A DNA stretch of 64,000 bases from Caldithrix abyssi DSM 13497 (GCF_001886815.1 NZ_CP018099.1:3904501-3968500), one strand, 5' to 3'; counted from the stretch's first letter, positions 26,871 through 35,057 are shown. Made by a program: numbers and translations. The notes: generated by a model from the sequence alone, not told the origin.

Positions 26871-27313
26871 TGGCCTGTGTCCTCAGCGTTAAGATGTTTT
26901 TTCTCAATACCTTTTTCCTGTCTGATTTTTGCCAGGCTTACTAAAACGCCCAGGGCAAAAAAGAACATCCAGAAGCCGGAAATACCACGCAAATTGCTGC
27001 CCGCCCAATTGGTGCGAATCATCATTCCCATATTGATGACCGCATAAAGACCGACAAAGGCGACAAAAAAAGGCAGCCAGAACGGCGTGTTCGAACGTAA
27101 AACTTGCAGCGGCGGTAAGGCGGGCTGGTTTTTGTGCAACTGCTTCAAAAAGCGACTGCTAAGCAGCCAGCTGACAACCATTCCGCCCGTTAAAAATAGG
27201 TCAAAAAGCCGGGGAAAAATTTCCGCTCCCAAAAAAATGGAAACGTGCGCCGCAAGGGAGATCATCAACAACAGTAATGAAAAAATTAAGTTCTGTTTGG
27301 GATTTAACTTCAT
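26867..27313 (-). CDS. small four-helix membrane protein, unknown
   Basis: A 148-residue protein with four hydrophobic helices (about 8-30, 33-51, 75-95 and 110-132) and a charged C-terminal tail (KIRQEKGIEKKH). I know no function. Its four-base overlap with the aminotransferase gene means the three genes form one operon. Confidence 0.65.
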   Translation of the reverse strand: MKLNPKQNLIFSLLLLMISLAAHVSIFLGAEIFPRLFDLFLTGGMVVSWLLSSRFLKQLHKNQPALPPLQVLRSNTPFWLPFFVAFVGLYAVINMGMMIRTNWAGSNLRGISGFWMFFFALGVLVSLAKIRQEKGIEKKHLNAEDTGQ

Positions 27314-27565
27314 CTCTCTCTCTTTTTTCTTTTTAAATTAAGGATTCCCTTTATTTAAGACAACTGGAAAATGCAGAAAGGATAAGCGTACACGTTTAAA
27401 AGCAAGCTTTAACCGTCATTTCGTCTCCGATTTAACTGTAATTGCCGCCTGAACTTTGTTGAAAAAAAGCTGCCTGTTTTTCTGTCTTCCACCAGTTTGG
27501 TAAATATTGAAATATTTCTTAAATTGTCGCCGTTTAAAAAACAAAAACAAACGGAGAAAACTACC

Positions 27566-28459
27566 TTGGCTAAAAAGATAGATCCTGCCAACAGTCAGGC
27601 CAACACCCGTCTCAGAAGACCGGATTGGTTAAAAATAAAATTGGGCGTGAACAACAACTTTAGCGACGTGCGCCACTTAATCAATCGCCAGAAATTGCAC
27701 ACCGTTTGCGAAAGCGCCCGTTGCCCGAACATTGGCGAATGCTGGAGCCGACGCACGGCCACTTTCATGATTCTGGGCAACGTTTGCACGCGTAGCTGCC
27801 GCTTTTGCAATATCACCGTCGGTAAGCCGACCGAATACGATCTGCAGGAGCCGCGGCGCGTGGCAGAAGCCGTCAAAGAATTAGATTTGCGCCATGCCGT
27901 AATTACTTCGGTGGCGCGGGACGACCTTTCCGATGGCGGGGCATTTATCTTTGCCGAAACCGTTCGCCTGATTCATGAACTCCACCCCAGATGCAGCGTG
28001 GAAGTGCTCATCCCCGATTTTAAAGGCGATCTAAACGATCTGGATACGGTGCTGGATGCCAGACCGCAAATTTTAAACCATAACCTGGAAACCGTCGAAC
28101 GCCTGCAAAGAGAAGTTCGCGTTCAGGCGCGCTACGATCGCTCGTTATCTATTCTGAAACACGCTAAAAAACGGGATTTTGTGACCAAATCCGGCATTAT
28201 GGTTGGGCTGGGCGAAACGTGGGACGAAATTATTCAACTTTTTAAAGATTTGCGCGCCATTCAGTGCGACATCTTAACCATCGGCCAGTATCTGCCGCCC
28301 ACCAAACAGCACTATCCGCTGGATCGCTATTACACCCCCCAAGAATTCGAGGAGCTGAGGCGCATTGCCATCGAGCTGGGCTTTAAACATGTGGAATCGG
28401 GGCCGCTGGTTCGCAGCTCTTACCATGCCGACGAACAGGCGCCCCTGCTAAATGACTAA
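27566..28459 (+). CDS. lipA: lipoyl synthase
   Basis: Radical SAM enzyme inserting two sulfurs into octanoyl groups of lipoyl domains. It has both clusters: auxiliary CxxxxCxxxxxC in CESARCPNIGEC and the radical SAM CxxxCxxC in CTRSCRFC, plus the C-terminal Ser ligand in RSSYHADEQ. I start it at a TTG (27566) because GGAG lies 6-12 bases upstream and the protein then begins with the usual polar LAKKIDPANS; an ATG at 27497 would add 23 residues with no ribosome site. Length from TTG is 297 residues, normal for LipA. The lipB partner is not nearby. The stop codon lies inside a 12-bp stem. Confidence 0.93.
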   Translation: MAKKIDPANSQANTRLRRPDWLKIKLGVNNNFSDVRHLINRQKLHTVCESARCPNIGECWSRRTATFMILGNVCTRSCRFCNITVGKPTEYDLQEPRRVAEAVKELDLRHAVITSVARDDLSDGGAFIFAETVRLIHELHPRCSVEVLIPDFKGDLNDLDTVLDARPQILNHNLETVERLQREVRVQARYDRSLSILKHAKKRDFVTKSGIMVGLGETWDEIIQLFKDLRAIQCDILTIGQYLPPTKQHYPLDRYYTPQEFEELRRIAIELGFKHVESGPLVRSSYHADEQAPLLND

Positions 28460-28492
28460 CCGCCTTTCTCCTGCTTTTCGGAAAGGCGGTTA
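28457..28492. terminator. inverted repeat at the end of lipA, convergent with the Mut7-C gene
   Basis: TAACCGCCTTTC (28457-28468) and GAAAGGCGGTTA (28481-28492) form a perfect 12-bp stem around a 12-base loop. The lipA stop codon is in the left arm. There is no T-run on either side, so termination may be weak or Rho-aided. Before the insertion it lay between convergent genes. Confidence 0.6.
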
Positions 28493-28516
28493 AGTATTGC
28501 CTTGCGGCTGAAACGA

Positions 28517-28566
28517 TCAAACGTTTCCTCCCGTAAATTCTTTGATTGTTTTCAGCATGCGTTCAT
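28517..28566 (-). pseudogene. detached 3' end of the Mut7-C gene
   Basis: Reading the minus strand in the frame of the Mut7-C gene, with the insertion and one copy of the GTTCAT duplication removed, gives ...GSHHERMLKTIKEFTGGNV and then TGA at 28517-28519. GSHxERM is a usual ending for this family, so this is the original gene end, separated from its gene by the 1.9-kb element. Confidence 0.8.
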
Positions 28567-30452
28567 CTTGAGTTTGACAGTTGTATGGAACATAATTCCT
28601 TTATTATTATTAAGTTAGTTTAATTTCATTTTCGTTAAGTTGTCACTACAAAGATAAAAGCGTTGGCTTGCTGCTGCCTATCTCCTGAAATATTTCCAAT
28701 TGTTCGCCATGCACTCTGGATAATCCTTTACGACGTCTCCCTTCATTTTCCCATTCTACAACCACGACTCGACGCAGGCTCTCCATAGCACGCTGCCAAC
28801 TTAATTTTATGCCACTCAAACGCTTCTCAAACAATACTGCCATCTGGAATGCAAGAAAACATACCATCACATGAGCCCTGATACGCTTCTCTGTCCAATG
28901 AAAATTGGGACGTAAATTCAAACTATGCTTTAATTCGTAAAAACCATGCTCCACATATTTTAAATCTTTATAGCGCGCTATGAGTTCTGATTTACTCAGG
29001 TCATGAGCATTGCTTATCACTATAAACCAACCGTCGCTCTTTTCTTCTTCTGATAATACCTCATCTTGCTTATGAATCTCTATCGTATCTTCTGTTAATT
29101 CAACATTAAAGAAACGACTTAAACGTTTTCTTGATAATACACTCTTTATTTGATGATATTTATCTTCTGTGTTTATTCCCTTTTTCTTAATCTCTTCTGA
29201 CAGCTCTAAAAATTCATTAATACGATTGATGCGATTTTTATAGCGCTTTAATGCCGTGGCGGCATTGTAACTGGCCACATAACGAAGTTTTATCTTTTCC
29301 TTTTTACCATCTTTTGACTTGATTTCACGCTCCGTTAGGCGCTCATAGATCGTCTCACCAGTCGCCTCTTTATGCGCATTGGCTTCTTTTATAACCGATT
29401 TGGCATCCTTGCTCTGACGAACACTCTCTCCAAGAATAAACTCATAACCTTGTTGGATTAAATGCCAGAGATTGTCATTGCTTAATAAACCTTTGTCTGC
29501 CACCAGCTGGATATCTTTTACCTTAAATCGCCTGCGAATATCATTGAGCATCTCTTGCAAGGTAGAGCGATCAGCCTTATTGCCAGGGAAGACGTAATGG
29601 GCTATAGGAATACCATCTCCGGTCATCACTACGCCAATTACGATCTGTTCTCTATCCCCGCGGTGGTCACGACTATAACCAAACTGACGAATATCGCCTT
29701 CTACCAATGAGTTTTCGGCTTCAAAGTAGCTTGATGTTAAATCATAAAAACAAACCTTTAGATCCTGATTAAACAGATCTAGTAAACGATTAGCAAGTTG
29801 GGTTTCAATCTTTTCCTTATGAGCTATTAGAAAATCCATCGCTCTTAAAAGATACTCATAACGAATGTCGTCTTTGTTGATACCCGGAATATAAACGGTT
29901 TCTAACCAGGTGAGTAGTTTTAGTTTGGAAGAAGGATCATCCAGGCGGTTAAATATCAGACTTTTTAAATGAGCTTCAAGATCAAACTTTATTCCGCTTT
30001 TTTCCTTTTGCCTGGCAATAATCTGGCTCATTTTAAGCTCTTTCCATAAATGGACAAGCGCCCAGATTTGACCGAAGGCCTTGACATTATCAATATTGCT
30101 ATCTAAGTCCTGTAAAGTTAACCCCTTAGCCCTTAAAAGTCCGTTGATAAGCGTGTCTACGTCTTTTTTGATGAATTTGTCGGTAGGGCCTAAATGCAGC
30201 AAGATTCGATGGCGTACTTTTCCATTTGAGTCTCTGTAGGACTCAGCGATTTGTAAAGTCTCATGGACTTTGTTATTTCTTTTGGATCGACTCACCTTAA
30301 CAAACATAGAATGAATATAATAATAAAACGATTTGATAGCAAATAAAAAAGCACTCCTGCATAGACTACAAAGAAATTGAAACAGAGAAACTTAATTATA
30401 TGTTTTTTTTGATTTGGCTTTGAAAAATTTGGCGTTAACTGTCAAACTGGGG
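28567..30452 (-). mobile_element. IS1634-family insertion sequence, intact, with target duplication
   Basis: An 1886-bp element. Ends: CTTGAGTTTGACAGTT on the left and, on the right, the reverse complement CCCCAGTTTGACAGTT, sharing the first C and the last 12 bases. It is flanked by a direct 6-bp duplication GTTCAT at 28561-28566 and 30453-30458. Both the TSD length and the transposase type suit IS1634. It carries one full-length transposase gene on the minus strand, so it may still move or have moved recently. Confidence 0.88.
28646..30307 (-). CDS. IS1634-type DDE transposase
   Basis: A 553-residue transposase of the IS4 superfamily. It opens with the typical MFVKVSRSKRNNKVHETLQIAESYR. The catalytic residues can be placed: first Asp in CFYDLTSSYFEAE, second Asp in QLVADKGLLSNDN, and the Glu in KYVEHGFYELKHSLNLRP (a YREK-like block). 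No frameshift or stop interrupts it. It occupies most of the element between the terminal repeats. Confidence 0.92.
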   Translation of the reverse strand: MFVKVSRSKRNNKVHETLQIAESYRDSNGKVRHRILLHLGPTDKFIKKDVDTLINGLLRAKGLTLQDLDSNIDNVKAFGQIWALVHLWKELKMSQIIARQKEKSGIKFDLEAHLKSLIFNRLDDPSSKLKLLTWLETVYIPGINKDDIRYEYLLRAMDFLIAHKEKIETQLANRLLDLFNQDLKVCFYDLTSSYFEAENSLVEGDIRQFGYSRDHRGDREQIVIGVVMTGDGIPIAHYVFPGNKADRSTLQEMLNDIRRRFKVKDIQLVADKGLLSNDNLWHLIQQGYEFILGESVRQSKDAKSVIKEANAHKEATGETIYERLTEREIKSKDGKKEKIKLRYVASYNAATALKRYKNRINRINEFLELSEEIKKKGINTEDKYHQIKSVLSRKRLSRFFNVELTEDTIEIHKQDEVLSEEEKSDGWFIVISNAHDLSKSELIARYKDLKYVEHGFYELKHSLNLRPNFHWTEKRIRAHVMVCFLAFQMAVLFEKRLSGIKLSWQRAMESLRRVVVVEWENEGRRRKGLSRVHGEQLEIFQEIGSSKPTLLSL

Positions 30453-31164
30453 GTTCATGATGCGAACCCTGCCAGTAAATTTTTTTACAACGCTTACATC
30501 GATAAAAGGTGTTAAATGTTTGGCGCACACGCTGCGGAAGCGCATCCTCAACGTCCCCCTTATCGACCGGTTCAATCACGCCGTTGCATTCCAGGCAACG
30601 GGAAAAGGGTTGAATGCGCCTAAATAGATCAAATTTTTGCAACACCTCTTTTACCTGTGCGGGCGGCCGGGTAGAACGCACCCAATAGCCGTGCGTTACC
30701 GCCCTATTCTTAAGAAGCCCCACATCTCTGGTTAAAATGATGCGTCGTTCTTTTAAAGCGATCTGCACAATCTCCTCATCCTGGTAATTGTTTTGGTACA
30801 GGCAGTCAAAGCCTAACATGCGTAATTTGCGCGCTAACTTACCAAGATTACAATCAAGGATAAATTTAACGCGTCGCAACGGTTCGGGACGAAGACGCGT
30901 GACCGTTTGAATATCCAGCAGCTCAAACACCGGATAAACCGCCACACGATCGCCATCTTGCAAACGGTAGGCAAAGTCAACCGACCTCTGATTTACCAGA
31001 ATTAAATCGACTTCTGGATGGGGCACGCCCAGCGCCTCGATCGCATCCTTAACGGCGGGATTACCCCAAAAATGGTAAACCTGATCTCTTTGCCTTAATG
31101 GGCCCGGTAAAAAATCGTTCAATTCCGCATAAAAACGAAAGACAGCCTGTTTTTGCTTAGCCAA
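30442..31164 (-). CDS. Mut7-C RNase-domain protein with ubiquitin-like N-terminus, 3' end replaced by IS
   Basis: A 240-residue protein in present form. Residues about 8-85 are a ubiquitin/MoaD-like fold (AVFRFYAELNDFLPG, VAVYPVFE), and about 97-235 the Mut7-C domain, a PIN-like RNase fold (RVKFILDCNLGKLARKLRMLGFD; RRIILTRDVGLLKNR) ending in a zinc ribbon with CLEC and CKRC. The last natural residues are GSHHE; the final PPV and stop codon are read from the right end of the insertion sequence. The lost tail was about 14 residues, beginning RMLKTIKEF. The Zn ribbon is intact, so the protein may still work. Confidence 0.85.
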   Translation of the reverse strand: MAKQKQAVFRFYAELNDFLPGPLRQRDQVYHFWGNPAVKDAIEALGVPHPEVDLILVNQRSVDFAYRLQDGDRVAVYPVFELLDIQTVTRLRPEPLRRVKFILDCNLGKLARKLRMLGFDCLYQNNYQDEEIVQIALKERRIILTRDVGLLKNRAVTHGYWVRSTRPPAQVKEVLQKFDLFRRIQPFSRCLECNGVIEPVDKGDVEDALPQRVRQTFNTFYRCKRCKKIYWQGSHHEPPV

Positions 31165-31409
31165 CGCCCATCTCCTTTACTGTCATTTTCAATCCCGTTT
31201 TAACGAAATCAGCAACCTACTACCTCAATTTAGACAGGAAACCGCTCCTCTCCCGCCTCAGGGAAAGCGCCGCAATCACACAAAAATTTGCCTTTTCTGA
31301 AGCTCTAAAAGGAATATGATATTTTTTACGTCCAAAATCTACTTTTTGTTGTCTTTTGCCTTTTTATTTTTTTAAATTCCATTGAAAATCCAATGTGAGG
31401 GGGTATGCC

Positions 31410-31973
31410 ATGTTGCGTTTTAGCATCATTATTTTCTTCATTTTTTCACTTTTACTAACCTTTTGTAAATCCCAGAATAAAACGCCAAAAGTAGAAGGTA
31501 AAAAGGGAGGGAACGTCACCATGAAATTAATCAGTTCTGCATTTGAAGAAGGCGGAATGATTCCGTCCAAATATACCTGCGACGGTCAGGATGTGTCGCC
31601 GCCGCTGAGCTGGTCAGACGTACCGCAAGAAACCCGTTCTTTTGCTTTAATTTGCGATGATCCCGATGCCCCCATGGGCACGTGGGTCCACTGGGTCATT
31701 TACAACATTTCCGACACGACCCGCAGCCTGCCGGAAGCTATTCCTCCCTCTGAACGTCTGGACAACGGCACATTGCAGGGAAAAAACGATTTTAAACGCT
31801 ATGGCTACGGCGGTCCCTGTCCGCCCGGAGGAACGCACCGTTACTTTTTTAAACTTTACGCTCTGGATGACAAACTGGATCTGCCGCCGGGCGTAACCAA
31901 GGCTCAATTACTGCAGGCCATGAACGGACACATTGTAGGTGAGGCACAGTTGATGGGCAAATACAGCAGGTAG
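31410..31973 (+). CDS. YbhB/YbcL-type PEBP-family lipoprotein
   Basis: A 187-residue phosphatidylethanolamine-binding (Raf kinase inhibitor-like) protein. I choose ATG 31410 over an in-frame GTG at 31395 because GAGGGGG lies eight bases before it. A signal peptide ends in the lipobox LLTFC, so it is probably lipid-anchored. Family motifs: YTCDGQDVSPPLSW, DDPDAPMGTWVHWVIYNI, YGGPCPPGGTHRYFFKLYALD. The bacterial role is unclear. Its stop codon TAG lies inside the first REP half-site. Confidence 0.88.
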   Translation: MLRFSIIIFFIFSLLLTFCKSQNKTPKVEGKKGGNVTMKLISSAFEEGGMIPSKYTCDGQDVSPPLSWSDVPQETRSFALICDDPDAPMGTWVHWVIYNISDTTRSLPEAIPPSERLDNGTLQGKNDFKRYGYGGPCPPGGTHRYFFKLYALDDKLDLPPGVTKAQLLQAMNGHIVGEAQLMGKYSR

Positions 31974-32010
31974 AGCGACTCTGTAGAGCGACTCTGGAGA
32001 GTCGCTCTAC
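31970..32010. repeat. REP palindrome, upstream of the RAYT gene
   Basis: A half-site GTAGAGCGACTCT at 31970-31982 is followed directly by a full palindrome at 31983-32010: the same 13 bases, centre GG, then AGAGTCGCTCTAC. The half-site includes the stop codon of the preceding gene. Confidence 0.9.
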
Positions 32011-32036
32011 GATAAACATTAAAAGTTAAAGATTCA

Positions 32037-32696
32037 ATGGCATTTTATCGACGAAATCTTCCACATCTAATTATCCCGGGCTTTCCTTTTTTTGTTACGA
32101 CGCGATTAGCAGGCAGCCTGCCGCAACAAAAATTGAATGCACTTCGAGAGGAATTCCAAAAGGAGACGCAAAAAATTCAAAAACTAAAAAATAAACAATC
32201 CAGAATTCTTCACAAAAAAGAACTGCATCGAACATTCTTTTTAAAATACGACGATTTTCTCCATGAACGTTCAACCGGGCCAACATGGCTTGCTAATGAA
32301 CAGGTGGCTCAGATTGTTCATGACTCATTGCACTGGGGTGATGGGCGGCTCTATCATCTCATTGCTTTTACTCTTATGCCCAATCATATTCATGTGGTGT
32401 TATTACCCAAATGGGAAAACCATAAAGAGAAAATATCCCAGGAACGGAAAGATGAAGATGCGTATTTCTTGGCCAGAATTATGGAAAGCTTTAAAAAATT
32501 TACGGCGAGGAAAGCGAATAAGATTTTAGGAAGGCAGGGCCAATTCTGGCAACACGAAAGTTACGACCATCTTATACGGAATGAGCGTGAGCTTAAGCGT
32601 GCCGTAAATTACACTCTACAGAATCCTGTGAAAGCGGGGTTAGCCGCCACCCCCGATGATTATCGCTGGAATTATGTGAATTGGGATTTTCTGTAA
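32037..32696 (+). CDS. REP-associated tyrosine transposase (RAYT)
   Basis: A 219-residue single-strand DNA transposase of the Y1/HUH class. The HUH motif is H117-I-H119 in MPNHIHVVLLP; the nucleophile is probably Y176 in HESYDHLIRNERELKRAV; the closing YTLQNPVKAGL and YRWNY are family hallmarks. It lies between REP palindromes on both sides, the arrangement expected for a RAYT acting on its own REPs. Start context lacks a strong ribosome site. Confidence 0.93.
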   Translation: MAFYRRNLPHLIIPGFPFFVTTRLAGSLPQQKLNALREEFQKETQKIQKLKNKQSRILHKKELHRTFFLKYDDFLHERSTGPTWLANEQVAQIVHDSLHWGDGRLYHLIAFTLMPNHIHVVLLPKWENHKEKISQERKDEDAYFLARIMESFKKFTARKANKILGRQGQFWQHESYDHLIRNERELKRAVNYTLQNPVKAGLAATPDDYRWNYVNWDFL

Positions 32697-32707
32697 AACA
32701 GATTGAA

Positions 32708-32735
32708 GTAGAGCGACTCTCCAGAGTCGCTCTAC
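32708..32735. repeat. REP palindrome, downstream of the RAYT gene, inverted
   Basis: GTAGAGCGACTCT, centre CC, AGAGTCGCTCTAC. With CC instead of GG in the centre it is exactly the reverse complement of the upstream full palindrome, so the two flank the gene in opposite orientation. Confidence 0.9.
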
Positions 32736-32828
32736 ATTTATTTTTTCACCTATGTAAATGCTTATGCTGTCTTGGGCTTTACTTTCTGTGTGCAATCATC
32801 AAGGGAAAAAGGCTTTTTTTCTAAAAAA

Positions 32829-33204
32829 CTAAGGAAGCACAGCCGCAACCAAAATCAACCGCAACGCGCGCATAGTAATTTTCTTGCAGATTACGCCAAT
32901 CATCGCAGAAAAAAATCAAACAAATTATTTTAAGAGACCACAGAGAGCTCAGATAAGTCACAAAGGCGCAAAAACTATTTTAAATTAAAAATAGTTTCAA
33001 TTGCCGTCCCCCCCTTTCCAAGAAAAAGAGTCTTAGAGAGTGGGAAGAACTGTTCGTTGGAAATTTTTCTCCAATGATGTTCAATATTTGCGCATTTGTA
33101 AATTTCTATTCAACCATTCAACTAATTAACTATTCAACCAATCCAATAGCACAAAAATTTTCAAACGCTTTTCCATTAGATCTTCCAGAGGAAGTATCCT
33201 AATC
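32829..33204. repeat. dispersed intergenic repeat, copy B
   Basis: Same block order as the copy at 4695: CACAGCCGCAACCAAAA, TTGCAGATTACGCCAATCAT, CCACAGAGAGCTCAG, heptamer tract ATTCAACCATTCAACTAATT, CACAAAAATTTTCAAA, and the end GATCTTCCAGAGGAAGTATC. The middle (about 33005-33100) is diverged from the other copies and the heptamer tract is shorter, about five units. It fills the gap between the REP and the threonine operon promoter. Confidence 0.85.
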
Positions 33205-33388
33205 CACCTCAAATGACGAAGGCAAACTTCATATCCTGACAGAATAATGCTCACTGCCCCGATCACATCTGTTACAATCTGATCTGGCCTGCCTCAATCC
33301 TGCTCCTCAAAAGCTTCAAGACTTGCGGCACCACGCACTAAATCCTTCAAATGAATGCCTTCAATAATGTAATTTTATGCAAAAAGAT

Positions 33389-33417
33389 TTGATTTTATTT
33401 ACAAACCATTGTATAAT
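33389..33417 (+). promoter_or_regulatory. promoter of the threonine operon
   Basis: TTGATT (33389-33394), 17-base spacer, perfect TATAAT (33412-33417). Transcription should start near 33424, only about 18 bases before the leader-peptide ATG and seven before its GGAGG. Confidence 0.75.
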
Positions 33418-33441
33418 GCGCAAAATATTTCGGAGGTAAAT

Positions 33442-33570
33442 ATGCGTTTCATTTTTAACAGTGGCGGAAATTTTATTCATTTGCTGATTTTTTTGGTTGA
33501 AAAAAAATCGCCGGGTGCTTCACTTACCTCCACCACCACAACCACCACCTTTTTATTAAATTCAGGCTGA
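33442..33570 (+). CDS. thrL: threonine-rich attenuation leader peptide
   Basis: A 42-residue ORF with a strong ribosome site (CGGAGG at 33431-33436). It ends ...GASLTSTTTTTTFLLNSG: seven Thr and one Ser among eight consecutive codons at 33526-33549, mostly ACC. It is followed by a terminator and then by aspartokinase-thrB-thrC, the same logic as the enterobacterial thr leader (though without the Ile codons in the run). The peptide is probably not functional itself; slow translation of its Thr codons would signal threonine shortage. Sequence is unrelated to the E. coli leader. Confidence 0.88.
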   Translation: MRFIFNSGGNFIHLLIFLVEKKSPGASLTSTTTTTTFLLNSG

Positions 33571-33629
33571 AGTTCGGCGCAAAATAACCTGTTTTAAAAA
33601 ACCGGCTTCAGTCTGAAGCCGGTTTTTTT
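33563..33629 (+). terminator. transcription attenuator: antiterminator and terminator
   Basis: Terminator: ACCGGCTTCA (33601-33610), loop GTC, TGAAGCCGGT (33614-33623), then seven T. Antiterminator: CAGGCTGAAG (33563-33572) can pair with CTTCAGTCTG (33606-33615) through nine Watson-Crick pairs and one G-U, which would break the terminator's left arm. The upstream antiterminator strand covers the leader stop codon, so a ribosome that finishes the leader blocks it, while one stalled on the Thr codons (ending 33549) leaves it free. Confidence 0.85.
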
Positions 33630-33653
33630 GTGTTCAAAATCGGAGATATTCAA

Positions 33654-35057
33654 ATGAAAATATTGAAATTTGGAGGCACTTCGCTGGAAAATGCCGGGCG
33701 AATAGATCGCGTAACAACCATCATCCGGAATCTTTTACAGTCAAAGGAGCAAATTGCCGTTGTTGTTTCGGCCTTTGGCGGCGTAACCGATCTATTAATT
33801 CAAGCCGCTAAAAAAGCTGCCATTGGCGACGGACGCTACAGCGAACTGGAACAGCAGATCGAAGACCGGCATGTACATTTAATCCGGGAGCTGATTACCG
33901 TTCAAAATCAGAGTCATGCGCTGGCGCACATCATCCGTCAATTAAATGATCTGCACGATGTATTGCATGGTGTTTTTCTGGTTCGGGAACTATCGGCGCG
34001 CGTTCTCGATTTTATCATGAGTTTTGGCGAACGCCTTTCCGCCTTTATTGTGGCAGAGGTTTTAAAAGAAAAAAACATTACGGCGCAATTTCTTGACGCG
34101 CGGCAGCTCATCAAAACCAATGATCGCTTTGGGCAGGCGCAGGTTTTATGGCCGGACACGCTGGCCAACATTCAACAATATTTTCAAAAGCAAAACGCCT
34201 TGCAGGTTATTACAGGTTTCATCGCCTCTACTCTTAAAAATGAAACAACCACGCTGGGACGCAGCGGTTCGGACTATACGGCTTCCATCATAGGCGCCGC
34301 GCTCAATGCGCAGGAGATACAGATATGGAGCGATGTGAACGGCGTGATGACCGCAGACCCACGCCAGGTGCCGGAAGCTTTTACCCTGCCCCGGCTCACA
34401 TACGAAGAGGCCATGGAGCTTTCGCACTTTGGCGCGCAGGTCATTCATCCGCGTACCATGCAGCCGGCGCTGGACAAAAAGATTCCCATCCGCATAAAAA
34501 ACACCTTAAACGCCAAACATCCGGGCACCGTGATCAGCGCACAAGCCAACGCCTGGCCCTATCCGATCAAAGCCATTTCTTCGCTGGATGCCATCGCCCT
34601 GGTCAGCGTTATCGGCAGCGGGATGATCGGCGTTACCGGTATTGCCGGCCGCATTTTCACCGCTCTGGCCCGCGAAGGCATCAATATCATCTTAATTTCT
34701 CAGGCCTCTTCCGAGCACTCCATCTGCTTTGGCGTTTTGCCCGCATCGGCCACGCCGGCCAGAAAAGCGCTGGAACGCGAATTAAAGTTAGAATTAATGG
34801 AAAAAACCGTCAACAAAATACAGGTCGAAAACGATTTGTCGGTAATCGCCGTGGTGGGCGAAAAAATGAGGCGCACCCGAGGCATTGCCGGTAGGGCCTT
34901 CAGCGCCCTGGGCCACAGCGGCATCAACATCGTGGCCATTGCTCAGGGATCTTCGGAATTGAACATTTCTTTGGTGGTGGAACAAAAGGATTTAACCGCA
35001 GCCCTACAGGCCATTCACAAAGAATTTTTTAATTTGCAGCAGGAGACGAGCCGATGA
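33654..35057 (+). CDS. thrA: aspartate kinase, threonine-operon type
   Basis: A 467-residue aspartokinase, first step from aspartate to threonine, lysine and methionine. Catalytic features: KFGGTSLENAGR at the start, RSGSDYTASIIGAAL and WSDVNGVMTADPR. Two ACT domains follow (about 315-385 and 395-460; VSVIGSGMIGVTGIAGRIF and VVGEKMRRTRGIAGRAF), which bind the feedback amino acid. The arrangement resembles the kinase half of ThrA, but no homoserine dehydrogenase domain is fused. The ATG at 33654 has GGAG nine bases upstream; an upstream in-frame start at 33630 would begin within the terminator T-run. Operon position under a Thr attenuator suggests Thr feedback. Confidence 0.9.
   Translation: MKILKFGGTSLENAGRIDRVTTIIRNLLQSKEQIAVVVSAFGGVTDLLIQAAKKAAIGDGRYSELEQQIEDRHVHLIRELITVQNQSHALAHIIRQLNDLHDVLHGVFLVRELSARVLDFIMSFGERLSAFIVAEVLKEKNITAQFLDARQLIKTNDRFGQAQVLWPDTLANIQQYFQKQNALQVITGFIASTLKNETTTLGRSGSDYTASIIGAALNAQEIQIWSDVNGVMTADPRQVPEAFTLPRLTYEEAMELSHFGAQVIHPRTMQPALDKKIPIRIKNTLNAKHPGTVISAQANAWPYPIKAISSLDAIALVSVIGSGMIGVTGIAGRIFTALAREGINIILISQASSEHSICFGVLPASATPARKALERELKLELMEKTVNKIQVENDLSVIAVVGEKMRRTRGIAGRAFSALGHSGINIVAIAQGSSELNISLVVEQKDLTAALQAIHKEFFNLQQETSR

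Noticed and set aside
34325-34894. A 189-residue plus-strand open frame
   Set aside because: It lies fully inside the aspartokinase gene in another frame; the kinase frame has unmistakable motifs and this one has none.
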